Assembly: GCA_963800475.1 (NCBI GenBank)
Contig: CAWDAZ010000001.1
Span: forward strand, 744,001 to 808,000
Direction: 5' to 3'
From: Palsa-465 sp963800475
GTDB lineage: Bacteria; Actinomycetota; Thermoleophilia; Solirubrobacterales; Solirubrobacteraceae
Length of the DNA: 64,000 bases
Shown here: positions 32,842-41,208 of the stretch, in pieces
How positions within the stretch are numbered: the first letter of the stretch is position 1
How the letters are laid out: the number at the start of each line of letters is the position of its first letter
Position numbers and translations under genes: made by a program
Notes under the pieces: model-generated
Seen by the model: the letters and a program-made list of their open reading frames with translations, nothing else
Told to the model about the DNA's origin: nothing
Database searches by the model: none

Positions 32842-34203
32842 TCAGGGCGCGATCGTAGGCACGCCAAGCCCGTGTTCTTGGAGGTCGATAGCGGCTTGCA
32901 CCAACGGTTTCTCGGCCCGGCCCGGTGCGATCAGTGAAACACCAACATCCCAGGTGATCGGCATGGCGGCGACGGGCATGCCGATCATGTCCCAAAGCGC
33001 TGTCAGCGCGATCAGCGGATCGCCCGGACCGCCTGCATGGCCACGGTCATAGCCAGGTCCACGCTCGAACGGCAGGATCGGGAGTGTCGGCTCGAGCACC
33101 AGGTCGACCCCGTTCTCCTTGAACCAACGCTCCCACGCGACGGCGCCTTCGACTCGTCGGTCCATCGCGTCGCGGTATCCCTCGGCGTCGGCGAATGAGC
33201 CGGCCGCGTCCACGAGCTCCGCGATAGCCGGCCGGTAGCGGTCGCGGATGCGCTGGAACTGGGCGTGGTAGGCCCACAGCTCGGTCAGCAGCACCGCGCC
33301 GAGGTCGCTCGGCGGAAACGTCCACGGAGCGGTCAACTGGACCAGCCGTGCACCGAGTAGCTCGCATGCGGCGCCGGCGTTCTGGAGCGCAGACGCGACT
33401 CCCGGCCCGATCTCGGCCGCCACCGGCCGGTCGGTCAGAGCGATCGTCAAGCCGGCCAACGGACGGCGACCTGGGCGGGCTACGGTTGGCAGCTCTCCGA
33501 GGCCCATGCCGGACAAGAGCGCTGCGGCATCGGCGATGGTTAGCGCCATCGCACCTGGGTGGTCCAGCGACGGTGCGAGCGGGATGATTCCATCGAGGGG
33601 CAGCAGCCCATACGTGGGCTTGATCGCGCTGGTGCCGCAGCAGGCGGAGGGGATCCGCAGCGATCCGCACGTATCGGTGCCCAGGGCGGCCGGCACCATT
33701 CCGGCCGCCAGGGCCGCGGCGCTGCCGCCGCTCGAGCCGCCAGCGATCCGATCGAGCGCCCACGGGTTGCCGACCTGGTCGGTGGTGCCGCCGGCCGCGA
33801 ACTCGTGTGTGTGCGTGTGGCCGAGCGTGACCATTCCCTGTTCGAGCAGCGAGACCACCACAGCCGCGGTGCAGTCGGCGACGTTGCGGTCAAGCACCGC
33901 GCTCGACGCGGTCACGGGCAGCCCCTCGATCGAGTAGAGATCCTTTACCGCGAGGGGAACACCACACAGCAGCGGGGCCGGTCCGGCAGCCAGCCTCGCG
34001 TCCGCTCTGCGTGCCTGCTCGCGTGCTCGATCCGGACAAATTCGAGCCCACGCATTGATGGCATCGGGGGCGCCGTCGAACGTCGGCGTACCACCACCAT
34101 TGCGGCGCCCGATCTCCTGGAGGCACAAGTCGGCGAGCTCGGCCGCAGACAGTCGCCGCGCACGCAGCTCCGCAGCGGCGTCGCGGACGCCAAACATGGG
34201 CAT
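32842..34203 (-). CDS. Amidase-signature family hydrolase
   Basis: A 453-residue amidase with the Ser-cisSer-Lys triad: Lys87 in GVPLAVKDLYS, the cis-serine in GGSSGGSAAALAAG (155-168), and the nucleophile Ser181 in GTDTCGSLRIPSA. A Cys stands where most members have Gly before the nucleophile motif. Relatives hydrolyse aliphatic or aromatic amides, or act as urea-amidolyase and GatA-like enzymes. The missing GatB/GatC partners and island setting favour a catabolic amidase. It may release a carboxylic acid for the CoA ligase downstream, but it is transcribed apart from that gene. Confidence 0.9.
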   Translation of the reverse strand: MPMFGVRDAAAELRARRLSAAELADLCLQEIGRRNGGGTPTFDGAPDAINAWARICPDRAREQARRADARLAAGPAPLLCGVPLAVKDLYSIEGLPVTASSAVLDRNVADCTAAVVVSLLEQGMVTLGHTHTHEFAAGGTTDQVGNPWALDRIAGGSSGGSAAALAAGMVPAALGTDTCGSLRIPSACCGTSAIKPTYGLLPLDGIIPLAPSLDHPGAMALTIADAAALLSGMGLGELPTVARPGRRPLAGLTIALTDRPVAAEIGPGVASALQNAGAACELLGARLVQLTAPWTFPPSDLGAVLLTELWAYHAQFQRIRDRYRPAIAELVDAAGSFADAEGYRDAMDRRVEGAVAWERWFKENGVDLVLEPTLPILPFERGPGYDRGHAGGPGDPLIALTALWDMIGMPVAAMPITWDVGVSLIAPGRAEKPLVQAAIDLQEHGLGVPTIAP

Positions 34204-34567
34204 ACCGCAGCAACCTACGCCCTTGACGCGTGAAGCGTCGAGGCCAACATTCGCCAGCTACTTGACGAGTTCCTCGGTGAACCCCCAATTGAGCAGACAA
34301 CTACCACAAGGTGGACACTTGAGCCGCTTTCGCCGTGGCGGAGCCGCGGCTCCAGCGGCCGGGTTTCCGTCCCGCAATTTGCCTCAGTCCCCACGCTGCG
34401 CCCGACGCTTGCGAGCAGCGAAGGGTTAGGTTTCACGTTTCAAGAACCACCGTCGCGGCAAGTTGCGACCGGTCCAAGATCCTGACGCTCCAGAGCGATG
34501 CCGCTCCCGGCGAGGGCATCAGGCACGCACATCCGTGCAAACGCCGTGTGCCACGGTCCATTGCACG
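34204..34567. other. Intergenic, nothing recognised
   Basis: This 364-base stretch lies upstream of the amidase start and downstream of the broken LuxR gene. Short open frames exist on both strands but look like noise: no start context, no recognisable motif. No clear promoter for the amidase was seen. Confidence 0.5.
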
Positions 34568-34594
34568 TAGGCGGCCGCCGGCGGAGGCCGCCTA
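34568..34594 (-). terminator. Hairpin overlapping the LuxR-fragment stop codon
   Basis: TAGGCGGCC (34568-34576) and GGCCGCCTA (34586-34594) form a perfect nine-base stem with a nine-base loop. Its position right at the minus-strand stop codon suggests a terminator for the LuxR-type gene. Confidence 0.55.
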
Positions 34595-34819
34595 TCCGAT
34601 CAGACCCAAACGCATCGCCTTCGCAACGGCAGGAGCACGGTTGGAGACGTCAAGCTTTTCGAGATGTTTGCGAAGTGCGTGCTCACCGTTGCTCTGCTCC
34701 GCCCGAGATGCTCGGCGAATCGTGCGCCCGTCATAGCCGTCAGCGGTGAGCTGCAGGACCTCCACTTCACGTGGGGTGAGACATCGCTGCGGTGGATCCA
34801 CCGCGTGACGCGAAGACAT
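34592..34819 (-). pseudogene. LuxR-type helix-turn-helix regulator, frameshifted
   Basis: The 75-codon frame begins LTPREVEVLQLTADGYD (first HTH helices) and ends KLDVSNRAPAVAKAMRLGLIG (last helix), but the middle is not LuxR-like. In the neighbouring frame the middle reads TGARFAEHLGRSRATVSTHF, which is exactly the missing recognition-helix segment. So one base has been gained near 34740 and one lost (or two gained) near 34655. The open frame survives, but the DNA-binding helix is scrambled. This is either a decayed gene or two sequencing errors. If corrected, it would be a GerE-sized stand-alone HTH or the tail of a larger regulator. Confidence 0.7.
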
Positions 34820-34919
34820 CGCGCGTGGGGCTCACTGCTCGGCCCGTCGGTGCCACCGGGCCATCGGCGAAACGGTCCTCGCGCCAACGCAGGCGTCCTG
34901 TAGCCGGGAAGCGCATGAT

Positions 34920-34925
34920 TAGGGT
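34920..34925 (+). promoter_or_regulatory. -10 box of a probable leaderless promoter for the PaaX regulator
   Basis: TAGGGT, seven bases, then ATG 34933. This repeats the TANNNT-N7-start pattern of the core region and picks 34933 over the ATG at 34915. Confidence 0.5.
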
Positions 34926-34932
34926 TCACACT

Positions 34933-35826
34933 ATGCCGACCCAAATGTCAACCTTCCAGCCAGCGCCAGCGGCGCCGTGGATCGAGCCGCTCCAGCCTCA
35001 GGACTTGGTGATCACGTTGCTCGGAAGCTACGTGCGACCGCACCACGAGATGGTCTGGTCTGGGGGGATCGTCGAACTGCTGGGCGAGTTTGGATTCTCG
35101 ACCGGAGCGGCTCGGATCGCCCTGACACGACTGGTAGGACGGGACCTGATCGCGAGGGTCAGGCAAGGCCGGCTGATCCATTACAGGCTGACGCCGCGCT
35201 CCGAGGCGCTGCTCGCTGAGGGCGACCAGCGCATCTTTGCGCTCGGTCGCGACGTGGAGACCGCAGCTACATGGACGATGCTCTGGCACGCGATTCCCGA
35301 GGAGCGGCGGCTTGAGCGCGCGAGACTGGCACGGCGCCTGCGCTTCCTCGGCTTCGGGTCTGTCCACGACGGGATGTGGATCTCGCCACATGACCGCGAG
35401 GATGAGGTTACGCGCCTGGTCGCCGAGCTCGATATACGGGAGTTTGCTGGCGTTTTGGTTGGGCGGTCGGCCAGGGCGCTCGATATACGGCCGCTGGTTG
35501 AGCGGGCGTGGGATCTTCCGGCGCTTGCCGAGCGGTATCGAGCGTTCGCCGACGAGTTCTCCGTCTACAGGACGCGCGCTGCGCAGCGCGGCCTCGACGA
35601 TCGTGCCGCGTTCCTGCTGCGCACCCGGCTCGTGCATGTTTTTCGGGGGTTCCCGTTCCTCGACCCTGAACTCCCGGACGAGTTGATGCCCGCGCCGGAG
35701 GAGCGAGCGCGCGCGATCGCCGTGTTCCACATCGTCTACGAGGCGCTCGACGAGCCGTCGCAGCGTCACTTCAGCAGGGTGACTCGCCCGCGGGACCGCG
35801 CGGCGACCGTTCGCGGACGCGTGTAG
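34933..35826 (+). CDS. paaX: PaaX-family transcriptional regulator
   Basis: A 297-residue repressor of the PaaX family. The N-terminal winged helix spans about residues 20-95 (LVITLLGSYVRPHHEMVWSG, STGAARIALTRLVGRDLIAR). The central part has the family block TWTMLWHAIPEERRLERARLARRLRFLGFG, and the C-terminus ends with LRTRLVHVFRGFPFLDPELP. The founding member senses phenylacetyl-CoA and controls aromatic degradation. Its place upstream of an LLM oxidoreductase, an aryl-CoA ligase and beta-oxidation genes suggests it senses an aryl-CoA made by that cluster. Confidence 0.9.
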   Translation: MPTQMSTFQPAPAAPWIEPLQPQDLVITLLGSYVRPHHEMVWSGGIVELLGEFGFSTGAARIALTRLVGRDLIARVRQGRLIHYRLTPRSEALLAEGDQRIFALGRDVETAATWTMLWHAIPEERRLERARLARRLRFLGFGSVHDGMWISPHDREDEVTRLVAELDIREFAGVLVGRSARALDIRPLVERAWDLPALAERYRAFADEFSVYRTRAAQRGLDDRAAFLLRTRLVHVFRGFPFLDPELPDELMPAPEERARAIAVFHIVYEALDEPSQRHFSRVTRPRDRAATVRGRV

Positions 35827-36145
35827 CTCGGTCAGTCGGTCAGCTCACGACGCAGTGGCCTCGTGGCGGCCGGCCGCGGACAGAGAACCTCGGGCGGTGC
35901 ACCGGTCACGACGCTGCCAGCGCGTCACCGGGCGTCGCCTGCACCTCGATCCCGTCGACGAGGGTTCTGCAGCACGAGCGAGGGCTCTGCGGGGACTAAC
36001 CGGCCCACGAGGAGTCGAGCGGCCGACTCCGGACGGGCTAAATACACACTTTACCGAGGTCGTGTGTATAATGCCGTTCAAGGACTGCTCACGACGGGGT
36101 TTGAGCGGGCACCTGCTCGACCAAGTGCCAATGGAGGTGCGCTGA
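35827..36145. other. Regulatory gap between PaaX regulator and LLM gene
   Basis: No coding region seen in these 319 bases. The 3' half holds the operator/promoter at 36042-36072 and the LLM ribosome binding site GGAGG at 36133-36137. Confidence 0.6.
36042..36072 (+). promoter_or_regulatory. Operator overlapping a consensus -10 box
   Basis: ATACACAC (36042-36049) and GTGTGTAT (36062-36069) form a perfect eight-base inverted repeat with a 12-base spacer. The right arm merges into TATAAT (36067-36072), a perfect -10. A repressor bound here would block the promoter. The PaaX protein encoded next door is the obvious candidate, by inference. No good -35 is visible, as expected of an activated or weak promoter. 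Confidence 0.6.
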
Positions 36146-37093
36146 ATGGAGTACGGAGTTTTTCTGCCGGTGTCTGGTCGCGCGTCCAGCCGGGAAGGCC
36201 TCATGCACGCAGTGCAGAAGGCGGAGGAATTCGGATTCTCGTCGGTTTGGGCAGCCGACCGCATCATCATTCCGTGGACGATCGACACCTCGTACGACTA
36301 CAGCTGGTCGGGCTCGTTCATCGTGCCTCCGGATAAGCCCTTCCTCGAGCCCCTCACGACACTCGCATTCCTCGCCGGGTGTACCGAGAACTTGAAGCTC
36401 GGCGTCAGCGTCTTGGTGATGACGTATCGCGACCCGGTCTACTGGGCGAAAATCGTCGCCACGATCGACTGGTTGTCGAAGGGCCGCTTCATTCTCGGCC
36501 TCGGGATCGGCTGGATGAAGGAGGAGTTCGCTGCCCTGGGGCGAGCTGACATGTTCGGCGAACGCGCGAAGATCTGTGCGGAGCAGCTCCAGGTCGCGCG
36601 CAACCTGTTCTCGGAGGAGCACTGCACGTTCAAGGGCGACTATTACGACTACGAGGACATCTCGTTCTACCCGAAGGCTTACGACGAGTCCTCTCCGATC
36701 CCGCTCTGGTGCGGCGGCGAGGCAAAAGGCGCACAGCGCCGCGCCGGACAGTATGGGGACGCGTGGTTCCCGTACTTCGCCCGCGTAACGCCCGAGGAGC
36801 TATCCAACCGCTACGGGTACGTCAGGCAGGCAGCCGAGGAGGCCGGTCGCAATCCCGACGATGTAAAGCTCAACTGCTGCCTCTCGCTTCAAATCACCGA
36901 CGAGCCCGTGGAGCAGGAGCCGGACATTCTCCGGGGGACGCCCGAACAGGTCGTCGAGGGCCTCGCGAAATTCCACGAGGTCGGGGCCCAGCACATCGCC
37001 CTGCAGTTCCTGGTGGGTCGCTATCCGGAGCGGCTCGAGCAGATGCAGCGGTTTTCGGAGGAGGTCCTTCCGGACCTGAGCCCCGCCGTGTAA
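36146..37093 (+). CDS. LLM-class (luciferase-like) flavin/F420-dependent oxidoreductase
   Basis: A 315-residue TIM-barrel enzyme of the luciferase-like superfamily, close to the Rv2161c-type F420 group. It has an N-terminal MEYGVFLPVSGR strand, AEEFGFSSVWAADRI, the block DWLSKGRFILGLGIGWMKEEFAALG, IPLWCGGEAKGAQRRAGQYGDAW and C-terminal VEGLAKFHEVGAQHIAL. Members use F420H2 or FMNH2 for reductions or monooxygenation. It lies between the PaaX regulator and the aryl-CoA ligase, so it may carry out the ring-attacking step. Ribosome binding site GGAGG stands eight bases before the ATG. F420 rather than FMN use is inferred. Confidence 0.85.
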   Translation: MEYGVFLPVSGRASSREGLMHAVQKAEEFGFSSVWAADRIIIPWTIDTSYDYSWSGSFIVPPDKPFLEPLTTLAFLAGCTENLKLGVSVLVMTYRDPVYWAKIVATIDWLSKGRFILGLGIGWMKEEFAALGRADMFGERAKICAEQLQVARNLFSEEHCTFKGDYYDYEDISFYPKAYDESSPIPLWCGGEAKGAQRRAGQYGDAWFPYFARVTPEELSNRYGYVRQAAEEAGRNPDDVKLNCCLSLQITDEPVEQEPDILRGTPEQVVEGLAKFHEVGAQHIALQFLVGRYPERLEQMQRFSEEVLPDLSPAV

Positions 37094-37492
37094 CCGCGAC
37101 CCTGGCTGCGCCATCGGAGGTCGGCCCAGGAGCTCGCGGTCAGCCTGAGCGAGGGAGACCACGGCGTGTTTCGTCCGAAACGCGTTGATGGAGCGACCAG
37201 GACAAGTTCGCAGCGAGGGTTCGCTCGACATCGGCCCGGCGAACGGAGCGGGGGGGCGAGCTCCCGTGTCTGCGCTGCAGCAACGTCAAGAGGGAACCGA
37301 GCGGCAACCAGCAAGAACTGTGCCGCCGCCACAGTCGATCCATGGCGACGGTGGGTGCGCTGCGCCGGTTCGAGCCGAGGCACCCCTCGACCCGCTCGAC
37401 CGAGAGGTGAGCCCGTAACGTATACGAGCGATCTGGAAGATGCAGCGTAAGACGAGCGCGACCAGCTCTTCACCAACCGGAAATACGCCGGG
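37094..37492. other. 399-base gap with two palindromes
   Basis: No convincing gene. GTTTCG-TC-CGAAAC (37168-37181) and CGTATACG (37419-37426) are perfect palindromes and may be protein-binding sites. Overlapping open frames here are arginine-rich and lack family features. The gap lies between the LLM gene and the ligase, so the ligase may have its own promoter. Confidence 0.45.
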
Positions 37493-39130
37493 ATGACAGC
37501 TGCTACTGCACATTTGGACAGCTTCGTCCGAGACAACCTCCCGCCCCCGGAGCAGTGGCCGACCCTCCGCTTCGATCTGGCCGCCCTTGAGTATCCCGAG
37601 CGCGTGAATTGCGCTGGCCAGCTCCTCGACGGCGCCGTAGCCGAGGGCCATGGCGGCCGGACCGCCTTCATCTCGAGCCTCGGTACATGGACATACGAGC
37701 AGCTGCTGGACCGCTCGAACCAGATCGCGCACGCACTGGTGCAGGAGCTTGGTGTCGTCCCCGGAACGCGCATTCTCCTGCGGGCCCCAAATCACGCGAT
37801 GCTCGTGGCGTGCTGGTACGCGATCGTGAAGGCCGGCGGGGTAGCGGTGACCACGATGCCGCTCCTGCGCGCGCGCGAGCTGGCGGTGATCGCGCGGAAG
37901 GCGCGCATTCAGATCGCACTCTGCGACACCCGATTACGCGCCGAGCTCGAAGCGGCGGCGAGAGACGCGCCTTCACTCCGCCGCGTCGTCTGCTTCGGAG
38001 TGGAGAGTCCCGCCGAGCTCGACCGGCTTGCGGCTCGCAAGCCCGTGGAGTTCGAGAACGTCGAGACCGCGGCGGACGATCCATGCCTGCTTGCGTTCAC
38101 GTCCGGTACCACGGGCCAGCCGAAGGCGACCGTGCACTTCCACCGCGACGTGCTGGCGGTGTGCGACTGTGTGCCGTCGCAGATGTTCGAGCCCACACCC
38201 GCGGACGTCTTCTGCGGCAGCCCGCCCCTCGGATTCACCTTCGGCATGGGCGGGCTCGTGTGGTACCCGATGAGCGCCGGCGCATCGTCCGTCCTCCTCG
38301 AGCAGCCGAGTCCGCGAGGGCTGCTCGGGGCGATTCGTAAGCATCGGCCGACAATCTGCTACACGGCGCCGACCGTGTATCGCAGATGGCTGAACGAGCT
38401 CCGTCCGGGCGATCTCGGCTCACTGCGCGCGTGCGTTTCCTCGGGCGAGGCGCTGCCAGCCGCAACGTGGCGGGCGTTCAAGCAAGCGACCGGAATCGGG
38501 ATCATCAACTCGATCGGCTCGACCGAGATGCTCCACTCGTTCATGTCGAGCGCCGGCTCCGAGACGCCGCCAGGGTCGCTTGGTAAGCCGATCCGCGGCT
38601 ACGAGGCGTGCTTGCTCGACGGCGACGGGAAGCGTGTGCCCGTGGGCGAAACCGGACGGCTCGCGGTCCGAGGCCCAACCGGGTGCCGCTATCTCGACGA
38701 TGAACGTCAAGCGCTGCAGGTGTACAACGGTTGGACCCTCACCGGCGACCTGTGTGTTCTCGATGCGGACGGGAACTACTGGTATCGCTCCCGCGGGGAC
38801 GACATGATTATCTCCGCTGGATACAACATCGCTGGCGCCGAGGTGGAGGCCGCCCTCCTCGCCCATCCCGCCGTGTCCGACTGCGCCGTCGTGGGCGCGC
38901 CGGATCCGGCCCGGGGTGCGATCGTTAAGGCGTTCGTGGTTCTTGACACGAGGGTAGCTCGTACGGATTCGGCGGTCGCCGAGCTTCAGCTGTTCGTGAA
39001 GCAACAGATCGCGCCGTACAAGTACCCGCGAGCGATCGAATTCGTCGACGACCTGCCGCGCACGCCGACGGGCAAGCTGCAGCGATTCAAGCTCCGTCAG
39101 CGAGCCTTACGGCCTCCGGCTCGCGGCTGA
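37493..39130 (+). CDS. Aryl-CoA ligase, 2-aminobenzoate-CoA ligase-like
   Basis: A 545-residue AMP-forming ligase. The N-terminal DSFVRDNLPPPEQWPTLRFD and LEYPERVNCAGQLLD are typical of the benzoate/2-aminobenzoate-CoA ligase branch. The P-loop is FTSGTTGQPKATVHFHRD; SIGSTEMLHSFMS, TGDLCVLDADGNYWYRSRGDDMI and the catalytic lysine in TPTGKLQRF follow. It would activate an aromatic acid (anthranilate is the best guess) to its CoA ester. Near homologues also act on benzoate and 4-hydroxybenzoate. A hairpin terminator follows, so the ligase is probably not in the same transcript as the beta-oxidation genes. Confidence 0.87.
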   Translation: MTAATAHLDSFVRDNLPPPEQWPTLRFDLAALEYPERVNCAGQLLDGAVAEGHGGRTAFISSLGTWTYEQLLDRSNQIAHALVQELGVVPGTRILLRAPNHAMLVACWYAIVKAGGVAVTTMPLLRARELAVIARKARIQIALCDTRLRAELEAAARDAPSLRRVVCFGVESPAELDRLAARKPVEFENVETAADDPCLLAFTSGTTGQPKATVHFHRDVLAVCDCVPSQMFEPTPADVFCGSPPLGFTFGMGGLVWYPMSAGASSVLLEQPSPRGLLGAIRKHRPTICYTAPTVYRRWLNELRPGDLGSLRACVSSGEALPAATWRAFKQATGIGIINSIGSTEMLHSFMSSAGSETPPGSLGKPIRGYEACLLDGDGKRVPVGETGRLAVRGPTGCRYLDDERQALQVYNGWTLTGDLCVLDADGNYWYRSRGDDMIISAGYNIAGAEVEAALLAHPAVSDCAVVGAPDPARGAIVKAFVVLDTRVARTDSAVAELQLFVKQQIAPYKYPRAIEFVDDLPRTPTGKLQRFKLRQRALRPPARG

Positions 39131-39181
39131 GGCTGAGATCGAGCCGCATCCCGCGGCATCGTCCGGCGGCCCGAGCGAAGA

Positions 39182-39201
39182 TCGCGGGCGGTCTCCCGCG
39201 A
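39182..39201 (+). terminator. Hairpin after the aryl-CoA ligase
   Basis: TCGCGGG (39182-39188) and CCCGCGA (39195-39201), six-base loop, no T tract. It lies between the ligase and the promoter of the next operon. Confidence 0.5.
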
Positions 39202-39221
39202 AGTTCGCGTTTGGTCTATAG

Positions 39222-39251
39222 TTTGCATAGCAGTCCGGTGATGTGTAGACT
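39222..39251 (+). promoter_or_regulatory. Promoter of the beta-oxidation operon
   Basis: TTTGCA (39222-39227), 18 bases, TAGACT (39246-39251), 32 bases before ATG 39284. The -10 overlaps TGTGTAGACT, and GTCTA (39214-39218) mirrors TAGAC (39246-39250). A ribosome binding site GGGAG follows at 39271-39275. Confidence 0.5.
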
Positions 39252-39283
39252 ATTGTTCAACTGCTGCACAGGGAGCTTTGACG

Positions 39284-40468
39284 ATGGCCGCGACGGCGCC
39301 GGGTTCAGCCAAGGACCCTGTCGATCTGCTCGACCTCGACGCGACGCTCGGACAAGAGGAACGCCAGGTTCGCGACATGGTCCGCAGCTGGGTCCGCGAT
39401 CAGGTCCTCCCGTACGTCGGCGAGTGGTTTGAGGAAGGCGTCCTGCCGAGGGTGCTCGCGCGGCAGCTAGGTGAGCTCGGTCTCCTTGGCATGCATCTCG
39501 ACGGTTACGGCTGCGCAGGGGCGAGCGCCACCGCCTACGGCGTCGCCGGTCGCGAGCTAGAAGCCGGCGACAGTGGGCTCCGCAGCCTCGTGTCGGTGCA
39601 GGGCTCACTGGCGATGTTCCCAATCTGGCGTTACGGGACCGAGGACCAGAAGCGGGAATGGCTTCCTCGGATGGCCAGCGGAGAGGCGATTGGCTGCTTC
39701 GGCCTCACCGAGCCCGACCACGGATCCGACCCGGCGTCGATGAAGACCAGGGCCAGACGGGATGGCTCTGACTGGGTGCTCGACGGCACGAAGATGTGGA
39801 TCACGAACGGCGGCATCGCCGCGGTTGCAGTCATTTGGGCACAGACCGACGACGGCATCAGGGGGTTCGTGGTCCCCCGAGATACGCCAGGGTTCTCGAC
39901 CCAGGACATCCATCGCAAGCTCTCTCTTCGCGCGTCGGTGACCTCTGAGCTGATCCTCGACGAGTGCCGTCTCCCGGCGGATGCGGTACTTCCTGGCGTG
40001 GCAGGCATCCGTGGACCGTTGTCATGCCTCAACGAGGCGCGGTACGGCATCTGCTGGGGCGCGGTCGGGGCGGGTCGCGCCTGCTATGAGGCGGCGCTCG
40101 AGTACGCCAAGACACGGGTGCAATGGGGACGCGCGATAGCCGGGTTTCAGCTCACGCAACGCAAGCTGGTCGAGATGGCGGTGGGACTTCAACAGGCCCA
40201 GTTGCTCGCCTCTCGCCTGGCTGATCTCAAGGACGCCGACCGGCTGCACCCAACCCAGGTCAGCCTCGGCAAGCTCAACAACGTTCGGACTGCCCTCGGC
40301 ATCGCTCGTGAGGCCAGGACCATCCTCGGCGCGAACGGAATCACGACCGAGTATCCCGTCATGCGCCACGCGAACAACCTCGAATCGGTCCTGACCTACG
40401 AGGGCACGCCCGAGGTGCACACGCTCATCATCGGAGAAGCCATCACCGGCGAAAGGGCTCTGTCATGA
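39284..40468 (+). CDS. Glutaryl-CoA dehydrogenase-like acyl-CoA dehydrogenase
   Basis: A 394-residue FAD enzyme of the acyl-CoA dehydrogenase superfamily. Features of the glutaryl-CoA dehydrogenase branch are SGLRSLVSVQGSLAMFPIW (with the carboxylate-binding Arg), CFGLTEPDHGSDPASM, NGGIAAVAVIWAQT and the catalytic Glu in LTYEGTPEVHTLIIGE. It would oxidise and decarboxylate glutaryl-CoA to crotonyl-CoA, the lower part of several aromatic ring-cleavage pathways. It begins a tightly overlapping operon of six genes; the following SDR overlaps its stop (ATGA). Confidence 0.88.
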   Translation: MAATAPGSAKDPVDLLDLDATLGQEERQVRDMVRSWVRDQVLPYVGEWFEEGVLPRVLARQLGELGLLGMHLDGYGCAGASATAYGVAGRELEAGDSGLRSLVSVQGSLAMFPIWRYGTEDQKREWLPRMASGEAIGCFGLTEPDHGSDPASMKTRARRDGSDWVLDGTKMWITNGGIAAVAVIWAQTDDGIRGFVVPRDTPGFSTQDIHRKLSLRASVTSELILDECRLPADAVLPGVAGIRGPLSCLNEARYGICWGAVGAGRACYEAALEYAKTRVQWGRAIAGFQLTQRKLVEMAVGLQQAQLLASRLADLKDADRLHPTQVSLGKLNNVRTALGIAREARTILGANGITTEYPVMRHANNLESVLTYEGTPEVHTLIIGEAITGERALS

Positions 40469-41208
40469 GCGGGCGGTGGGTCCTAGTTACCGGGGCGAGT
40501 CGCGGGATCGGGCGGGCGATCGTCGAGCGGTTCGCCGCAGCCGGCGACTCTGTCATCGCCGTTGGCCGCGACGCGAGCGCACTCGCCGAGCTGGATGCGC
40601 AGGATCGCATTCGCGCCGTGGCCTGCGACGTCTCCGATGAGGCCGCAGTGGCTCAGCTGTTCGAGCGTGTCGGGCCACTGGATGTTCTCGTCTGTAGCGC
40701 CGGCGCCGCCGAGGCCGCGCCGCTCGAGCGGACGAGTCTGGCGACGTGGGAGCGGCTGCATGCCGCCAATGCCACCAGCGCCTTTCTGAGCATTCGAGCG
40801 GCGTTACCCACGATGCGCGTGCGTGGACATGGGGCGATCGTCGTGATCGCCTCGACTACAGCAAAGGTCGGTGCGCCCTACACGTGTGCCTACAGCGCCT
40901 CCAAGCACGCCGTTCTCGGGCTGATGCGAGCCGCGGCCAGCGAGGTGGCGGGCGGCGGCATCACGATCAACGCGGTGTGCCCGACCTTCGTCGACACGCC
41001 GATGACCGATCGATCCGTGGAGAACATCGTCGCGAGCACGGGTCGTAGCGAAGCGGATGCTCGGGCCGCCCTAGCCGCCCAGTCCCCGCTCGGTCGGTTG
41101 CTCACCGCGGACGAGGTCGCAGGCGTTGCCGAGTGGCTCGCATCGCCAGCCGCCGCCTCGATCAATGGTCAAGCGGTCGTGCTCGACGGCGGAGGAATCC
41201 AGTCATGA
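40465..41208 (+). CDS. SDR, probable 3-hydroxyacyl-CoA dehydrogenase
   Basis: A 247-residue classical SDR with VTGASRGIGRAIVERF, DVLVCSAGAAEA, active-site SSer region VIASTTAKVGAPYTCAYSASKHA and an FabG-like ending SINGQAVVLDGGGIQS. In place of NAG it has SAG, common in 3-hydroxyacyl-CoA dehydrogenases. Operon position between an acyl-CoA dehydrogenase and an enoyl-CoA hydratase supports the beta-oxidation role. Its stop overlaps the hydratase ATG. Confidence 0.85.
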   Translation: MSGRWVLVTGASRGIGRAIVERFAAAGDSVIAVGRDASALAELDAQDRIRAVACDVSDEAAVAQLFERVGPLDVLVCSAGAAEAAPLERTSLATWERLHAANATSAFLSIRAALPTMRVRGHGAIVVIASTTAKVGAPYTCAYSASKHAVLGLMRAAASEVAGGGITINAVCPTFVDTPMTDRSVENIVASTGRSEADARAALAAQSPLGRLLTADEVAGVAEWLASPAAASINGQAVVLDGGGIQS

